From assembly GCF_040115645.1 (NCBI RefSeq), contig NW_027096121.1:1-64000 (forward strand): a DNA stretch of 64,000 nt, read 5' to 3'. This stretch comes from Euwallacea fornicatus. Lineage: Eukaryota; Arthropoda; Insecta; Coleoptera; Curculionidae. The position numbers and the translations under genes are program-made. A model generated the notes under the pieces. That model saw nothing but the letters and a program-made list of their open reading frames with translations. It ran no database searches and had not been told where the DNA came from. The stretch's first letter is position 1. Each line of letters opens with the position of its first letter. Positions 12,384 to 23,760 of this stretch are shown piece by piece.

Positions 12384-15300
12384 CTTTTGGATGGCGTTGA
12401 TTCCAGAAGGTAGCTAGGTTATACTTAGGTTGTAATTTATTTGTACGTCTTAGAGGTGTTCCAAGGAATTGTTTCGTTCCTTCTGGTATTTCAGGGTCAT
12501 TGCTACGCTTTTCGTTTAGTTTTGCCAATACGTTAGCTTTTTTCGCGCTTAGTTTTTGATTGATATTATCGTTTAAGGTTTGAAAAATATCAGTGAGTTC
12601 ATGAATATAGTCTGTCTGAAGTTGGTCCAAGGTTTTCTCGAAGTTCATCTGATAATTTAAATTTCCTTTAATGATTTGGAAGGGGGTGTAGTCATGAGAT
12701 GAATGAACGCTATTGTTATAATTTAATATAGCAATATCCATTAGCTCTGTGATCGTTTTGGATTTATAGGTGTTTTTTAAGGCGGAGATGCTCTCTTTAA
12801 GGGTCGAATGAAGTCTCTCTATTGGGGAATTCGAGTTTGGATTATATGGAGTAATGAAATGTAGGTCTATTCTGTATGTTTTACAAAGGTCTTGAACTAA
12901 GAAGCTTTTAAATGTTTTTGCGTTGTCTGTGGTCATTTTGGAAGGTGTACCGTGGTGGGCAAAGAATTTTATTAAATTTTGACATATCTCGATGGATGTT
13001 TCATTCAGAGGATAAGCTGCCGCGAATTTTGAAAAATTATCAATTAATGTCAGATATTTTTGTTGCGAGATAGAATAAATATCCATGTAAAGGTGTTCGA
13101 ATGGCTTACTTCCTGTCGGTGTGGGTTTGTAAATGACTTGATGAGGGTTTCTGTCGTATTTCGTTTTTTGACAGATTTCGCAAGTATTGACGTAGTTTAT
13201 AACATCTCGTTCCAAGTTGGGCCAGTAATAATGTTGTTTGATATTTTTGATGTTCTCGCTTATTCCACGGTGTGTGGTTTTTGTCGTATGATATCTGTTG
13301 ATTATTTCTTTTTGGTCATCATTGTCAGTGACATCTTCTAATAATGTATTTGATATTACTAGAGTGTAGGCATTATTTTGAAATGTTTCTTGGAAAATTC
13401 TAATGATTATTGGCTCTAATTCCTTCTGTGGGAAGTGTAAGCAATAATGATTAGGTGGGAGTTGTTCTACTAGGATTTTTTGAATGTCTTCCGTTATTGG
13501 AACCTCGTTGATGAATACAATCTTCCTTGTTTTTGTGTCAAAGAGGTTTTGTGTCACTACATACGGTTTCTCTTTATTAGTCCATTTGAATATTAATTGA
13601 TTCCGGTAGGTGTTGATACTTTTGTTGACATATGGTGCACCTAAAATGGGATTTTCTCGTGATGTATGAATAGTTTCTGTTTCATCTGCCGTTATTGTAC
13701 TTTCGGTGGGTGTATTAACATCTTTCTTTTCATCTTTGGTATTTGTGTTTTCAATACTTGTTGTTTTTGGGGTTGTTTTATTGCTTTCTCTAATAGCTTG
13801 TTGTAAAGGAGGTTTGATTTGTATATCAGATAGAATTTTAATTTTTGGTTCAGATTGTTTATGTTGGTTTTCTATCTTTCTCAGAGGTTCAAATAGATTT
13901 TCTTGTGTGTCGAAAAAATGTTGAATCCTCTTGTGCCATAAATATTGATCTTCGTCTGTCTTATTTTTTTCGGCTACTGCTGAAGTGTGCGTAAAAGAGT
14001 CTTCATTTTCGACGGGGTTAATTTCCTTAGGTGGACGAGAAAGTGCGTCCGCGTTGGCATTTTTTATACCCTTCTTGTATCGGATTTCGTAATCATACTC
14101 TTGGAGTCTTAATTTCCATCTGACCAGTTTCGAGTTGGGTTCCTTAATCGCGAATAGCCACTGGAGAGGCTTGTGATCTGTAACAATGGTAAACTTCCGT
14201 CCAAACAAATATGGTCTAAAGTACTTAGTTGCCCATACGATCGCTAAAAGCTCTTTCTCGATTGTCGAGTAATTACATTCGGCTGGGTTTAATGTTCTGC
14301 TGGCATATGATACAGGAAGGTCTTTGGTAATGGTTCCTTGGGATAGAACGGCTCCTATGGCATAGTCCGAAGCGTCTGTTGTTAAGATAAAGGGCTTGTT
14401 GAAGTCAGGGTATTGTAATATAGGATCGTTTATGAGTAGATTTTTGCAGTGGTTAAAGGCTTCTAAAAATGATTCGTTATGGGTGATCTTCGCTCCTTTC
14501 TTTAGACATTGTGTTAGGGGTTTAGTTATTCTCGCGAAGTTTTTGATAAATTTTCTATAATAACCCACTAGTCCGAGAAACGATTTTATTTCTTTAGGAG
14601 TTTTAGGCGCTTGAAAATTTTTGATAGCTTCAATCTTTTTCGGATTAGGCTTTATTCCGTCTGGTGTGACTATATGTCCGAGGAATTCAACAGTTTTCTT
14701 AAGAAATTCTGACTTATCGAGTTGGATTTTCATGTTGTATGAATCAAGTCTTTCAAATACAGATTTCAACGAATTTATGTTCTTGTAGACTGGTTGAGTA
14801 GATGATGATATCATCCATATAAATCAAGCAGATTTTTCCTTGGAGTCCTCTTAGAATGTTATCCATTACTCGTTGAAATGTCGAGGGGGCGTTTTTTAAG
14901 CCAAACGGCATCCGTGTGTATTCATAGTGTCCATTCTCGACATTGAAAGCCGTTTTAGGTATGCTTTGTGGGTCCATTTCTATCTGATGGAATCCACTTG
15001 CCAAGTCTAGGGTGGTAAAGTACTGACTTCTCCCTAGCTTGTCTAGTATGTCCGTGATGTTGGGCAGCGGATATCTATCGTCGACAGTTTTTTCATTCAA
15101 CTTTCTATAGTCAATTACCATTCGCCATTTCTTTTTTCCTGAAGCGTCCATCTTTTTTGGGACTATCCACACGGGTGAGCTTCATGGGGAATATGAAGGT
15201 CTAATGATTCCGTTTTTCAACATTTCATTGATTTGCTTGTCTATCTCTATTTTATGTACATAGGGATATCTGTAGTTTTTACTGTGTACTGGTATTTCGT

Positions 15301-16189
15301 CAGAGGTAATGATGCTGTGTTTAACTTGACTGGAAAATGTTAGTGGATCATTTGGCTTATACAGGATTTGCTGATAAGATTTTAGGAGATTGAAGAGTTG
15401 AGTCTGTTCTTCAATGTTCAAATGTTCATACCTAATTAGGGGTTTTAATTCTATAGTTTCTGGTTTTTCTTTCCGATAATTTTGTTTTATGCCTTTTATG
15501 TCCATTGAAAATATCTCATAGTTATTGACTTCAATAGGCTCTAAGGATAAGTTCTCGTTTATATTATATGGAATAATAGCAGTATCCCTAGAATGATTGA
15601 GAATCTCTATTGAGTATGCATGGTTATGTACTGTTATTAGTGAGGATTTGATTTCAATTTGCTCATCTCGATAATGGTTTGTGAGCCATGTTGAGTTGTT
15701 TGGTAAGGTGGTTCTAACAGTGATTTTTTGTAAGGTATAAGGCGGTATTTCGATTAAGAATTGTTCGAAATTTTGTCTATAATTAAATGGTATTGCAATT
15801 CGATTATTTCTTAGCATTTTATTCTGAAGGTCTATTATTAAATTTAATTTTTGGAGATCTCTGATTCCTAGTATCCCATCGAAATATTCGTGGAATGGGA
15901 ATAGGATGAATTCAATAGGTTCGAATATTCCGTAGCATGAAAGTAAACTTATACTAGCTTTATGGGTAGCCGTTTTTGTTCCTGCACACGTTTGGAGGGT
16001 ATTCTTATAGGGTACTATTGTATCGGGGAATAGTTCTTCTGCCACCGAGGGTCTGAGAAGAGATGCGTGAGAGCCCGTGTCTACAAGTAATTTTATCTTA
16101 GAGTTAGGGATTTTAATGTATGGTAACTGATTTGTCTGAAAGCTATTTATATTTATCTCTGGGGTTCCGATTTCGAGGCTGTTGTCTGA
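12319..16189 (-). pseudogene. pol: errantivirus pol (protease, RT, RNase H, integrase), two breaks
   Basis: The frame is -1 relative to gag. Domains in order: aspartic protease with DTGSHAS (about 16065); reverse transcriptase with the RMPFGLKNAPSTFQR and YMDDIIIY motifs (about 14820-15130); RNase H with LTTDASDYAIG and TDHKPLQWLF; a long linker of about 230 residues rich in Thr, Glu and Asn; integrase with a zinc-binding region (HRGIS ... CEICQ) and a catalytic region (MDIYS, TTDNAKTF, PIERLHS). An in-frame TGA at 15182-15184 interrupts the frame between protease and RT, and a frameshift near 14780 falls just after the YMDD motif. Either break would abolish most of the polyprotein. The rest is long, open and well conserved, in line with a recent insertion. 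Confidence 0.85.
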
Positions 16190-17400
16190 AAATTTCCCTT
16201 TTGTTGATTCCCTGCTATGTCGATATTCTCTTCCATTCCTGCGTCATCGTCAGAAAAGAAGTCTATCTCGTTGGGGTAAGAGTTGTTTTCTAACTCATTG
16301 GGGTAAGAGTCACTTTCTAGATGGGTTAGTTCTTGGAATGTATATTTTGGTCGTGACTGTTGGAAAACTTGAGGTTGAAAAGGTCGATAGGGTTTGGTTT
16401 GAGCAAAACTCTTATGAGTTTGTGGTACAGCGGTGCTGACTCCAGACATTGGTTGCGGGAATTGCCTTTGATTTTGGAATTGATTTCGTGGGGTAAATTG
16501 TTGATTTTGTTGTCTGAATTTCGGCCGTTGATTGGATTGGCTTTGTGGAATAAATCGAGGTTGTGGATTTGGCTTTAGAAAATTTTGGTGACCATAAACA
16601 TTATTTGAGTTTGTTTTGTTTTGGTTTGAAGAACGACTTTGATTTAAATAATTGTTTTTAAAAGTGTTTTGGCTCATTAACACTTCGAAATTAGTAATAA
16701 TCTCGATAGCCCGATCCAGATTCTGGGGATTTTGAACAATTAACAGCGTCCGCAGTTCATTAGAAATATTCGCTAAGAGGTTCTGCGTGGCAGTTAGTTC
16801 ATTTTGCGAAATGAGTATATTTTGTGCTTCTAAATTTGCTACTTCTGAACAAATTTTCGCATTAACTTGTGTGACTAAGGCCTTCAGTTTTTGGACGTAA
16901 TCATGTATACTCTCATTCTTTCTTGATAAAAAGATTAATTGTTGCTGTAAATTTGCCCTTGTTAATGGGTCGTTAAATTTTTGTCTTAATGCGGTTTTAA
17001 TATCGTCCCAATTCTGTAGGTCTGGTCTTGTCAATAGGAAATCTTCAGCTTGACCTAGAATCTTCGACTTTATGGCTAGCAAGACATACTCTTGCTGCGA
17101 CTGGTCATTATTATAATATCTTTCATGGAATGTATCTATCTGCTTGACGAACGATTCTAGTTTGGCTGGAGTTCCATCAAAAGTTTTTAATAGAGATACC
17201 GTGGATCTCAATGCGTCTGCCATTTTTATGCTACTAATATTATCTACTTGTAAGTTACAATTGTCAGGGGTTGCTTCGCTATAAAGCTGATCAATATTAT
17301 AATCCAAAATGGAATTGTTACTCTTATTACTATTTTCTGAATTTGCCCTAATACGAGGGTAAGTTATTTCGCTTAATATTTGCTTCTTAAATTTTTTCAT
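16153..17400 (-). CDS. gag: errantivirus Gag
   Basis: 415 residues. Residues about 60-250 have the make-up of a gypsy-type capsid region (DALRSTVSLLKTFDGT, then KQIDTFHERYY, DDIKTALRQKFNDP, SIHDYVQKLKALV). The C-terminal third is rich in Gln, Asn, Pro and Arg, like the nucleic-acid-binding tails of errantivirus Gags, and has no CCHC knuckle. The start at 17400 lies 358 nt inside the 5' LTR. The last 40 nt overlap pol in the -1 frame at a slippery heptamer. Confidence 0.85.
   Translation of the reverse strand: MKKFKKQILSEITYPRIRANSENSNKSNNSILDYNIDQLYSEATPDNCNLQVDNISSIKMADALRSTVSLLKTFDGTPAKLESFVKQIDTFHERYYNNDQSQQEYVLLAIKSKILGQAEDFLLTRPDLQNWDDIKTALRQKFNDPLTRANLQQQLIFLSRKNESIHDYVQKLKALVTQVNAKICSEVANLEAQNILISQNELTATQNLLANISNELRTLLIVQNPQNLDRAIEIITNFEVLMSQNTFKNNYLNQSRSSNQNKTNSNNVYGHQNFLKPNPQPRFIPQSQSNQRPKFRQQNQQFTPRNQFQNQRQFPQPMSGVSTAVPQTHKSFAQTKPYRPFQPQVFQQSRPKYTFQELTHLESDSYPNELENNSYPNEIDFFSDDDAGMEENIDIAGNQQKGNFQTTASKSEPQR
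16189..16195 (-). promoter_or_regulatory. -1 ribosomal frameshift site, A AAT TTT
   Basis: The heptamer fits X XXY YYZ exactly in the gag frame (codons GGA AAT TTT). The -1 frame is open from here through the protease DTGS motif. Gypsy-type elements commonly express pol by -1 frameshifting. I did not establish a downstream stem or pseudoknot. Confidence 0.7.
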
Positions 17401-17740
17401 GAATTAAACATGAACACTACATAAAACATTTATGCTTAAAATTAAAATTCTTCCAGTGGTATAGTGGATGACTTACTTAGTCTCGCTCCACTTGGAGAAG
17501 TTGCTCTGGATCCCGTTTGTGGATTCCTTGGCGACTGGTGCTCGTTGTTGGATGTACCAAAAGGCGATGCGACCAGGAGTCCTAAGGTCCTCTTGTTCCT
17601 CTGCTTGATCCTTTCTAATCTGTTGAGACAGAAGGTGCTGGAGTTTGGACCAGGTTCCGAAAATATAACGCCGCTTCGTAGGGTCGTAGATACTCGAACA
17701 CTGATTCACAATTTTCCACTTTTTATCACGCACCCGAAAG

Positions 17741-17759
17741 GATCCTACCGACTGCGCCA
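17741..17759 (-). other. primer binding site, tRNA-Ser type
   Basis: On the minus strand the sequence after the 5' LTR reads TGGCGCAGTCGGTAGGATC, complementary to the 3' end of animal tRNA-Ser (CCA plus acceptor and T-arm bases) with about one mismatch. Some Drosophila errantiviruses also use tRNA-Ser primers. Confidence 0.75.
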
Positions 17760-18004
17760 GTTACGTTAGGTCCTTTGGAACTTTGCTTTTTAAAAAAGCA
17801 CAATAGATAAAAATATAAATGATTTATTTTGTAGCAGAATTTACATGGACAAGAGGAGGTTACTTAATGACTAACTAATGCTAATCATCCCGAGTTTTTA
17901 TAAGGAAAGGGTGCTGAGTTGACAGATTCCGACGCGTGTTATTATTTTATTGACAGCACGTGGGACATGTGTTATTATCTTCATAAGGGAATGGTCACAT
18001 AACT
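17759..18004 (-). repeat. 5' LTR of the complete errantivirus
   Basis: 246 bp, identical by eye to 10494-10739. It carries a TATAAAAA box and an AATAAA signal on the minus strand and would drive the genomic RNA. GATC (18005-18008) follows directly outside. Confidence 0.9.
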
Positions 18005-18330
18005 GATCGTACGAATTAGCCCGGATATTTTTAAAAATTATAGAATTCGATAAAGTGAACATTTTCATAATAAATAGCCTGGTTGATGTACAATTCAAGG
18101 CCTACTATGACAGTTTCTAGGAGCAAAATTTTAATAAATCGCTAATATTACTTATTAAAATTTTGCTCTTAGAAACTGTCGTAGTAGGCCTTGAATTTTA
18201 TATCAATCAGGCCATTTTCGAAGAAATTGTGCAGTTTATCGAGCTCTATAATTAAAAAAAAATCTGGGCTAATACGCACAATTAATAAAACCTGTTTTTT
18301 TTTAAATAAAACTAATGCAAGTTAGGACAC
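18005..18330. mobile_element. palindromic MITE, main part (split by the errantivirus)
   Basis: The two halves are inverted copies. Landmarks in the left arm (ATTCAAGGCCTACTA, GACAGTTTCTAGGAGC) return in the right arm as their complements, around an AT-rich centre at about 18140-18150. The arms reach out to AATTAGCCCGG (left, about 18013) and CTGGGCTAATACG (right, about 18265), about 130 bp each. The outer left end lies across the errantivirus at 10443. The right border is uncertain. Confidence 0.65.
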
Positions 18331-18430
18331 ACGTTTATATGACCAGTTTTTCATAAAATACAAGGAACCATCTTTCAAAATTAATGACATCACTTAAGTT
18401 GTATCCAACATGTATATTTCTTTTAATATT

Positions 18431-18669
18431 TATTTACAGTGTACTTCCTAAAGGTAAGGAAAATGCTTTGTTTCCTAGATACAAGGTGATAAATGTTTTA
18501 TACGAAATTTATCAAAACCTACAGCTACAGTTTCCCACTGGATTATTTAAAATTAATTAATTTTAAAATTTCCTAAAATTGTTGAAGAATAAAATACTTT
18601 AAATTACTCAGAGAACAATCCAGCCCCTAAACTTTCACCTATTATTATGTAGGAAACACACTGTAAATA
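18431..18669. mobile_element. candidate small MITE with ~20-bp terminal inverted repeats
   Basis: The left end TATTTACAGTGTACTTCCTA returns at the right end as TAGGAAACACACTGTAAATA (imperfect complement). The 239-bp interior is AT-rich and non-coding. No clear target duplication was found. Confidence 0.45.
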
Positions 18670-18699
18670 CACATATTTGATTATGGAGGTAAGATCATC

Positions 18700-19656
18700 T
18701 ACAGGGTCATCATACATCTGTCCAAGCGAACATTGAATATAGGAGATTAACATGGGAAATTGGTTTTTATTTTTTTGCGCCTGTACGGATTATCCAATTG
18801 AAAAATTTTTATATGGAGGTCATAGTATGCAAGACCGGCTATCTTTCAGTATTTTTTTCAGTCTTCTAGTTACAGCCGTTTTGGCTCAAAACGCCTCCAA
18901 AATTCAAAAATTTGAATGTCCCGCGTAACCGTTCGGCGCCATGATTGGTCAGAATTAATGTCAAAACACAATGTCGCCAACAACGTAAGCGTAAACACCC
19001 CATTTCAAATTAATTTTCCCTTTTTGCTGATTTCTAACCAATTTAAGAATTAATTCAGGGAAAAATCAATGGAAAACCTGAGGATAATTATTATGTGGTC
19101 TGCTTTGATGTCCCTACGGTAAATACGCAAGTTTTGTTTTGAATTAAATTTAAAATTGCCCGCGAAGATTCTGTCTAGTAAGTGAGATAAAAGGTTAGGT
19201 TATGTCTTTGTGTTATCATTATGGGGTAATAAGAAACTTGCGTATTTACCGTAGGGACATCAAAGCAGACCACATAATAATTATCCTCAGGTTTTCCATT
19301 GATTTTTCCCTGAATTAATTCTTAAATTGGTTAGAAATCAGCAAAAAGGGAAAATTAATTTGAAATGGGGTGTTTACGCTTACGTTGTTGGCGACATTGT
19401 GTTTTGACATTAATTCTGACCAATCATGGCGCCGAACGGTTACGCGGGACATTCAAATTTTTGAATTTTGGAGGCGTTTTGAGCCAAAACGGCTGTAACT
19501 AGAAGACTGAAAAAAATACTGAAAGATAGCCGGTCTTGCATACTATGACCTCCATATAAAAATTTTTCAATTGGATAATCCGTACAGGCGCAAAAAAATA
19601 AAAACCAATTTTCCATGTTAATCTCCTATATTCAATGTTCGCTTGGACACCCTGTA
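18700..19656. mobile_element. foldback element: ~420-bp near-perfect palindrome
   Basis: The left arm (18700-19134) and right arm (19234-19656) are reverse complements over their whole length with very few differences; the left arm has about 12 extra bases after its terminal ACAGGGT. The 99-bp loop (19135-19233) contains AGGTTAGGTTATG. The outer ends are TA-CAGGGT and ACCCTG-TA, so a TA duplication and a Tc1/mariner origin are likely. Arms this similar mean a young element or ongoing repair of one arm by the other. Confidence 0.85.
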
Positions 19657-20952
19657 TATCATCACCAAAACATAAAAAAATATAATTATAATAAAGAAAA
19701 ATTTTAATTCCCTTCTTCATTCCTTTAAATATTTGCATCGACGTAAGAAATAATTCCGTACACATACATCATTTATTTTTTGTAATGGCACAAATGTTGG
19801 TATAAGCCTTTTTAGATTAATCAAAGGATATAAAAAAAAGAGGAGGATACGACGGTAGGAGTAGCACAAAGACAAAAGAAACAACAACAACAACGTAGCA
19901 ACATAGCTTCGAGACTTTGCGGTGGATAAGGATTTAAACAAGAACAGAAATTGTCGTTGTTAAACATACAGAAGGATAACGAGGATAACGTAGAAGTAAG
20001 AAGAATTGGAGAAGATTCTCTCATAGCCAATTCACGTTACGTACAGATAAGAGATACCCTAGGTACAAGATCATTCACGCCATTTGACAATAAGTTTTCA
20101 ATAATTTCAAAATTCATTTCCAGATCAAAGTATCAATTGAATTTTGAATAACGTAACATAACATTTTGTAAAAATGTAACTTTAATACTTTAATGTCTCT
20201 AACGTTCAAGTTAGCTAACTAGCTAGCAATTAAACTAAATTGGAACTTTTTGAAATCTTCGTATTTCGGTTACAAAACATTCTGTGGGGTATCGTATAGC
20301 GTAAATGACCCTGTACTTTATTTTGTATAGTCATAGTAGAGGGATATTTTATACGGATCGTCCGTACCATTACGGTACATAGAGGGTGTTTTTTTAAGGG
20401 ATGGCAACAAATTAAGTTGGCGAATCAGGAACGTATTTGAAGATACAAACCTCAAGTGAAAGCACCTACATAGTTTCCAAAATTTACTTATTTTTAACTT
20501 TTCACGTTGCACACACACGTACCTAACTAACTAAAACCCTTCTATATACCGTAAACATCGCTATTAGGTTTATTCGTTGTATATTAAGGTTTTAGTTTTT
20601 TATTTTCTTATTTGACAGGGAAAAGAAAGATCCCTAATTATTAAAATATCTAAGTATCTAACGAAAATAAAATAATTATATGTAACGAACAGATCCAATT
20701 TTATATACACAAGGTTCAGCACAATTAGCACAGGCCACACCATTGCTATCTTTTAAAGCGCATAAACGTCTTTTCGGTTTTCGGAAGTATCGATGAGAAA
20801 ACGAAATTTTGCTTCGCGTCACAACTTGGACGAAATAAAACGCCACATCTTTATTTTACTTTACGTGCAAATAGAATGATTTACCAAAGTCCCAGGTCGT
20901 AGGGATTACACATTGCCGACCGCATCATCATCACAACTCTGCCGAATCACCC
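19657..20952. other. non-coding AT-rich DNA
   Basis: Only short open frames without recognisable domains occur here. No repeat, RNA gene or promoter could be supported. Confidence 0.5.
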
Positions 20953-20956
20953 AACG

Positions 20957-21209
20957 AGTTACGTTAGGTTCTTTTGTAACTTACTTTTTAAAAAATAAAT
21001 AAAAATATAATTTGATGATACGATTTATGAATTCATACACGTTTTTCACTATCTTCAAGAGGATGCCTAAATAACTATCTAATGCTAATTGCCCTGAGCT
21101 TTTATAATAAAAAGTCGCTGAGTTTGTAGAATCTGGAGCGTGTTATTGTTTTTGTTGACAACACGTGGGACATATGTTATTACTTTACAGAGGAAATGGT
21201 CATATAACT
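20957..21209 (-). repeat. solo errantivirus LTR
   Basis: 253 bp with AGTTA...TAACT termini. It is clearly homologous to the 246-bp LTRs of the complete element but differs by many substitutions and small indels. It is flanked by AACG on both sides (20953-20956 and 21210-21213). No internal sequence remains, so it arose by recombination between two LTRs of an older insertion. Confidence 0.85.
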
Positions 21210-22274
21210 AACGAATAATACACAACAAATAAACAATCACCACCAATCGTTTTCTTGTACTTTTAGATTTGTTTTTTGGAAACTAGAAATTTTATTTTGC
21301 TTCAATCCTGAAACTTTAAAATAGAACGAAACAAATCGCGCATCTCCGCCGAAATAAGAAATTAAGGGCAATTAATGAAATCAAAAAATTATCACGGAAT
21401 TAACATAGCACGGCACACATACCATAAATAATTAAAAATGTTGACAATACTATCCTCAATTGTTTCGAAGACACTATCGAGCGTTTTTTATAACTGTTTT
21501 TTGTTAATTATTTAACATATTTCAAGTTAAAAATCGTGTATTGAAAAATTCGATAAAAAAAATTATATTTATTTCCAAACGAAGACCAAGTTACAACTGA
21601 CTCTTACTAAATCATTTGAATAAAGTTAACTCTATCGAGTATAAATTGAGTTCCCAGCGAAATGCAAGTTACCAGTTTTATGGGAACCGGCGTCAGTTTT
21701 TTTACTCTCCAATATTGCTCAAAAGGAAAACGTCGAAAACTCTGCTTTCGTTCATACAATTGTATGATTGTAAATCGTGACGCCTTCGCCAAGTTGAGAG
21801 CCGCCACCTACGACCGAAAAAAAATTAAGCAAACGTAAACTTGTGACCAGTTACGTCGTTTATGGGGTTTAGAAGATAGGAATAGTGTGGGGTCCATAGC
21901 AGTAATGGGACCATCCTCGCATAGGATTTTTAATTTACTTTTGGCCGCCAGTGTAGATCGGTGGATAGGTTCGAATCTATATAATCCAAATTTATTTTGC
22001 AATGTCTTTTTTAAAATTATTTTGCAAATTTTCGTCATTTTTTAAAATATCGGCCTTAGGTGATTTTATGCCAAATAATTTCATTATTCAATTGAATTAA
22101 GTTTATTTCTTTTAACTACAACTATTTGCGGTTTTCAGAGACATTTTTTAAAACGAAGAAGTAGACAAATTAACGTTTTCAAATACTCCGGTTCCAATTT
22201 ATTCTTATGTTTTAAACAAAAGTTTCTCCAACGTACACTCTTTCAAACGATACAAAGTAAAAGGATCTATACAA

Positions 22275-22752
22275 GTGATAATATAAGTAGGGGGTTTTGC
22301 TTTTAACACGACACAAACCTTAAAAAACTAAGCAATATTTTTACATAACATTTTTTCGAAATTTCAAAAACCACCGAAATATGCGCCTAAGAAAGTTATA
22401 ATAAGTAATACAAGTTTAGCTGCTACTCATTCCGGGACTGGGATTGGCTACAAAAGGTGTTCGAAATTGTCTCCATTGGTTTCATTTGCAAAAACATTAA
22501 ATGTTTTTTGCGTTTTTGCAATTATAGCTGATAATTTTTTATGGGACATTTTATTTGTTTTATGTTGAATTACTCTTTTATGCAGGAACGAATTTACATT
22601 TTATACAAAAACGTATTAAAACTCATTTGGGCATATTTCGTGTTTTTTTGAGATTTTGAAAAAATGTCACATAAAAATATTGCATAGTTTTTTTAGATCT
22701 ACGTCGTGTTAAAAGGAAAATCCATACTTACGTTATACTTCGTATATTATGA
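22275..22752. mobile_element. foldback/MITE with ~135-bp inverted arms
   Basis: The left arm (about 22275-22410) contains TTTTAACACGAC, AAGCAATATTTTTACAT and GAAATATGCGCC. The right arm (about 22612-22752) contains their complements in reverse order. The loop is about 200 bp. A segment at about 38405-38525 resembles one arm of the same family. Confidence 0.6.
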
Positions 22753-23679
22753 CAAAATTATAGTTCACAAAACTAACAACAAAACGAAACGTTCTTTTGC
22801 TCTTAATTCGTTTTTCACAAGGAGATAAGCGAGATTGAATTTAAACAATTATTAATTATTTTAAAACTTAGCGTTAGTTCTCGTTTAAACAATACTACTA
22901 TTAATTAATTTTATTTTCAAAAAGATATCATCCTCCGTGGCTATTATATCAAAAATCAAGGGACTTTGCATAAGGATAAATAGGATTACATAGATTCGAA
23001 ACTAATGTATCTACGTCCGTTCGAAAATTTTCTATCTCCACTAAGCACCAGGGTGTTTGCCAGGAAATAGTAGTGCAGCATACGGAATGGGATACGAACG
23101 GAGTTTATTCTGAATCGATTTAAAACCAATGGTACTCCTACAGATACCCAGTGTGTGGTACAGGTTTTGGCGATAATTGAGTTTTTTAATTGATCGTCCC
23201 GTTATCATTCAAAAATTATCGAAGTGCAGAGGAACAAGCCCTTTTACGACAAAATTGTAGCCAAGGTTTTTTTTATGACGTGCGAATACATTGTTTAAAT
23301 AATTTACGCCATAAAATCTAAAGAGGCTTCGTTATTTACGGAGAATTTCGTAAACACGATTTTCCTAGTCAGTAATACAACAAACAGAGGAATTAAATTC
23401 AAACGTGGATTTTATTCAAATTTGTATAATTCGCACTAAATAAATATTAACGGGTGGATACTACAAAATAATAATTTATTTTCCAACGTATAGACAATAT
23501 TCGTAAATAAGTCATCGATTATTTATAACGATCGAAACGAGAACCTACCACCATTTTCAACCGTCCACACATGGTGTGGTGAATTTTATTTCTCATTGAC
23601 CCTTCGCCCATCTGCACGGAACAGTAATTCTATTAATTCTGGCGATCGTAGGTTCTCCATTTCGAATCTCGTCCCGTTC

Positions 23680-23760
23680 ATACATATATAAGCAGGGACG
23701 ATTTCCAGCGAATACACACGAATATATACGAATATACACGCAGGTAAGAAACTATAAAAA
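23680..23760 (+). promoter_or_regulatory. candidate core promoter and first exon
   Basis: TATATAAG at about 23685-23692 is followed about 55 bp downstream by a tandem of ACGAATATA-type units and then CAGGTAAGAA, a good match to a 5' splice donor. No open frame is attached. This is weak evidence for the start of a host transcript. Confidence 0.25.

Larger units (their letters stand above)
10494..18004 (-). mobile_element. complete errantivirus (gypsy-type ERV), 7.5 kb, young
   Basis: Order on the minus strand: 5' LTR, tRNA-Ser primer site, gag, pol in the -1 frame, env, polypurine tract, 3' LTR. The LTRs appear identical base for base, and GATC duplications flank the element, so insertion was recent. 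Gag and env are open. Pol has one in-frame stop and one frameshift, so this copy cannot make its own full pol unless these are assembly errors. A solo LTR of a related subfamily lies at 20957-21209 and a decayed relative at 1495-5838. Confidence 0.9.

Noticed and set aside
21960..21990. GGTTCGAATCTAT resembling a tRNA B box
   Set aside because: No matching A box, anticodon arm or acceptor stem around it.
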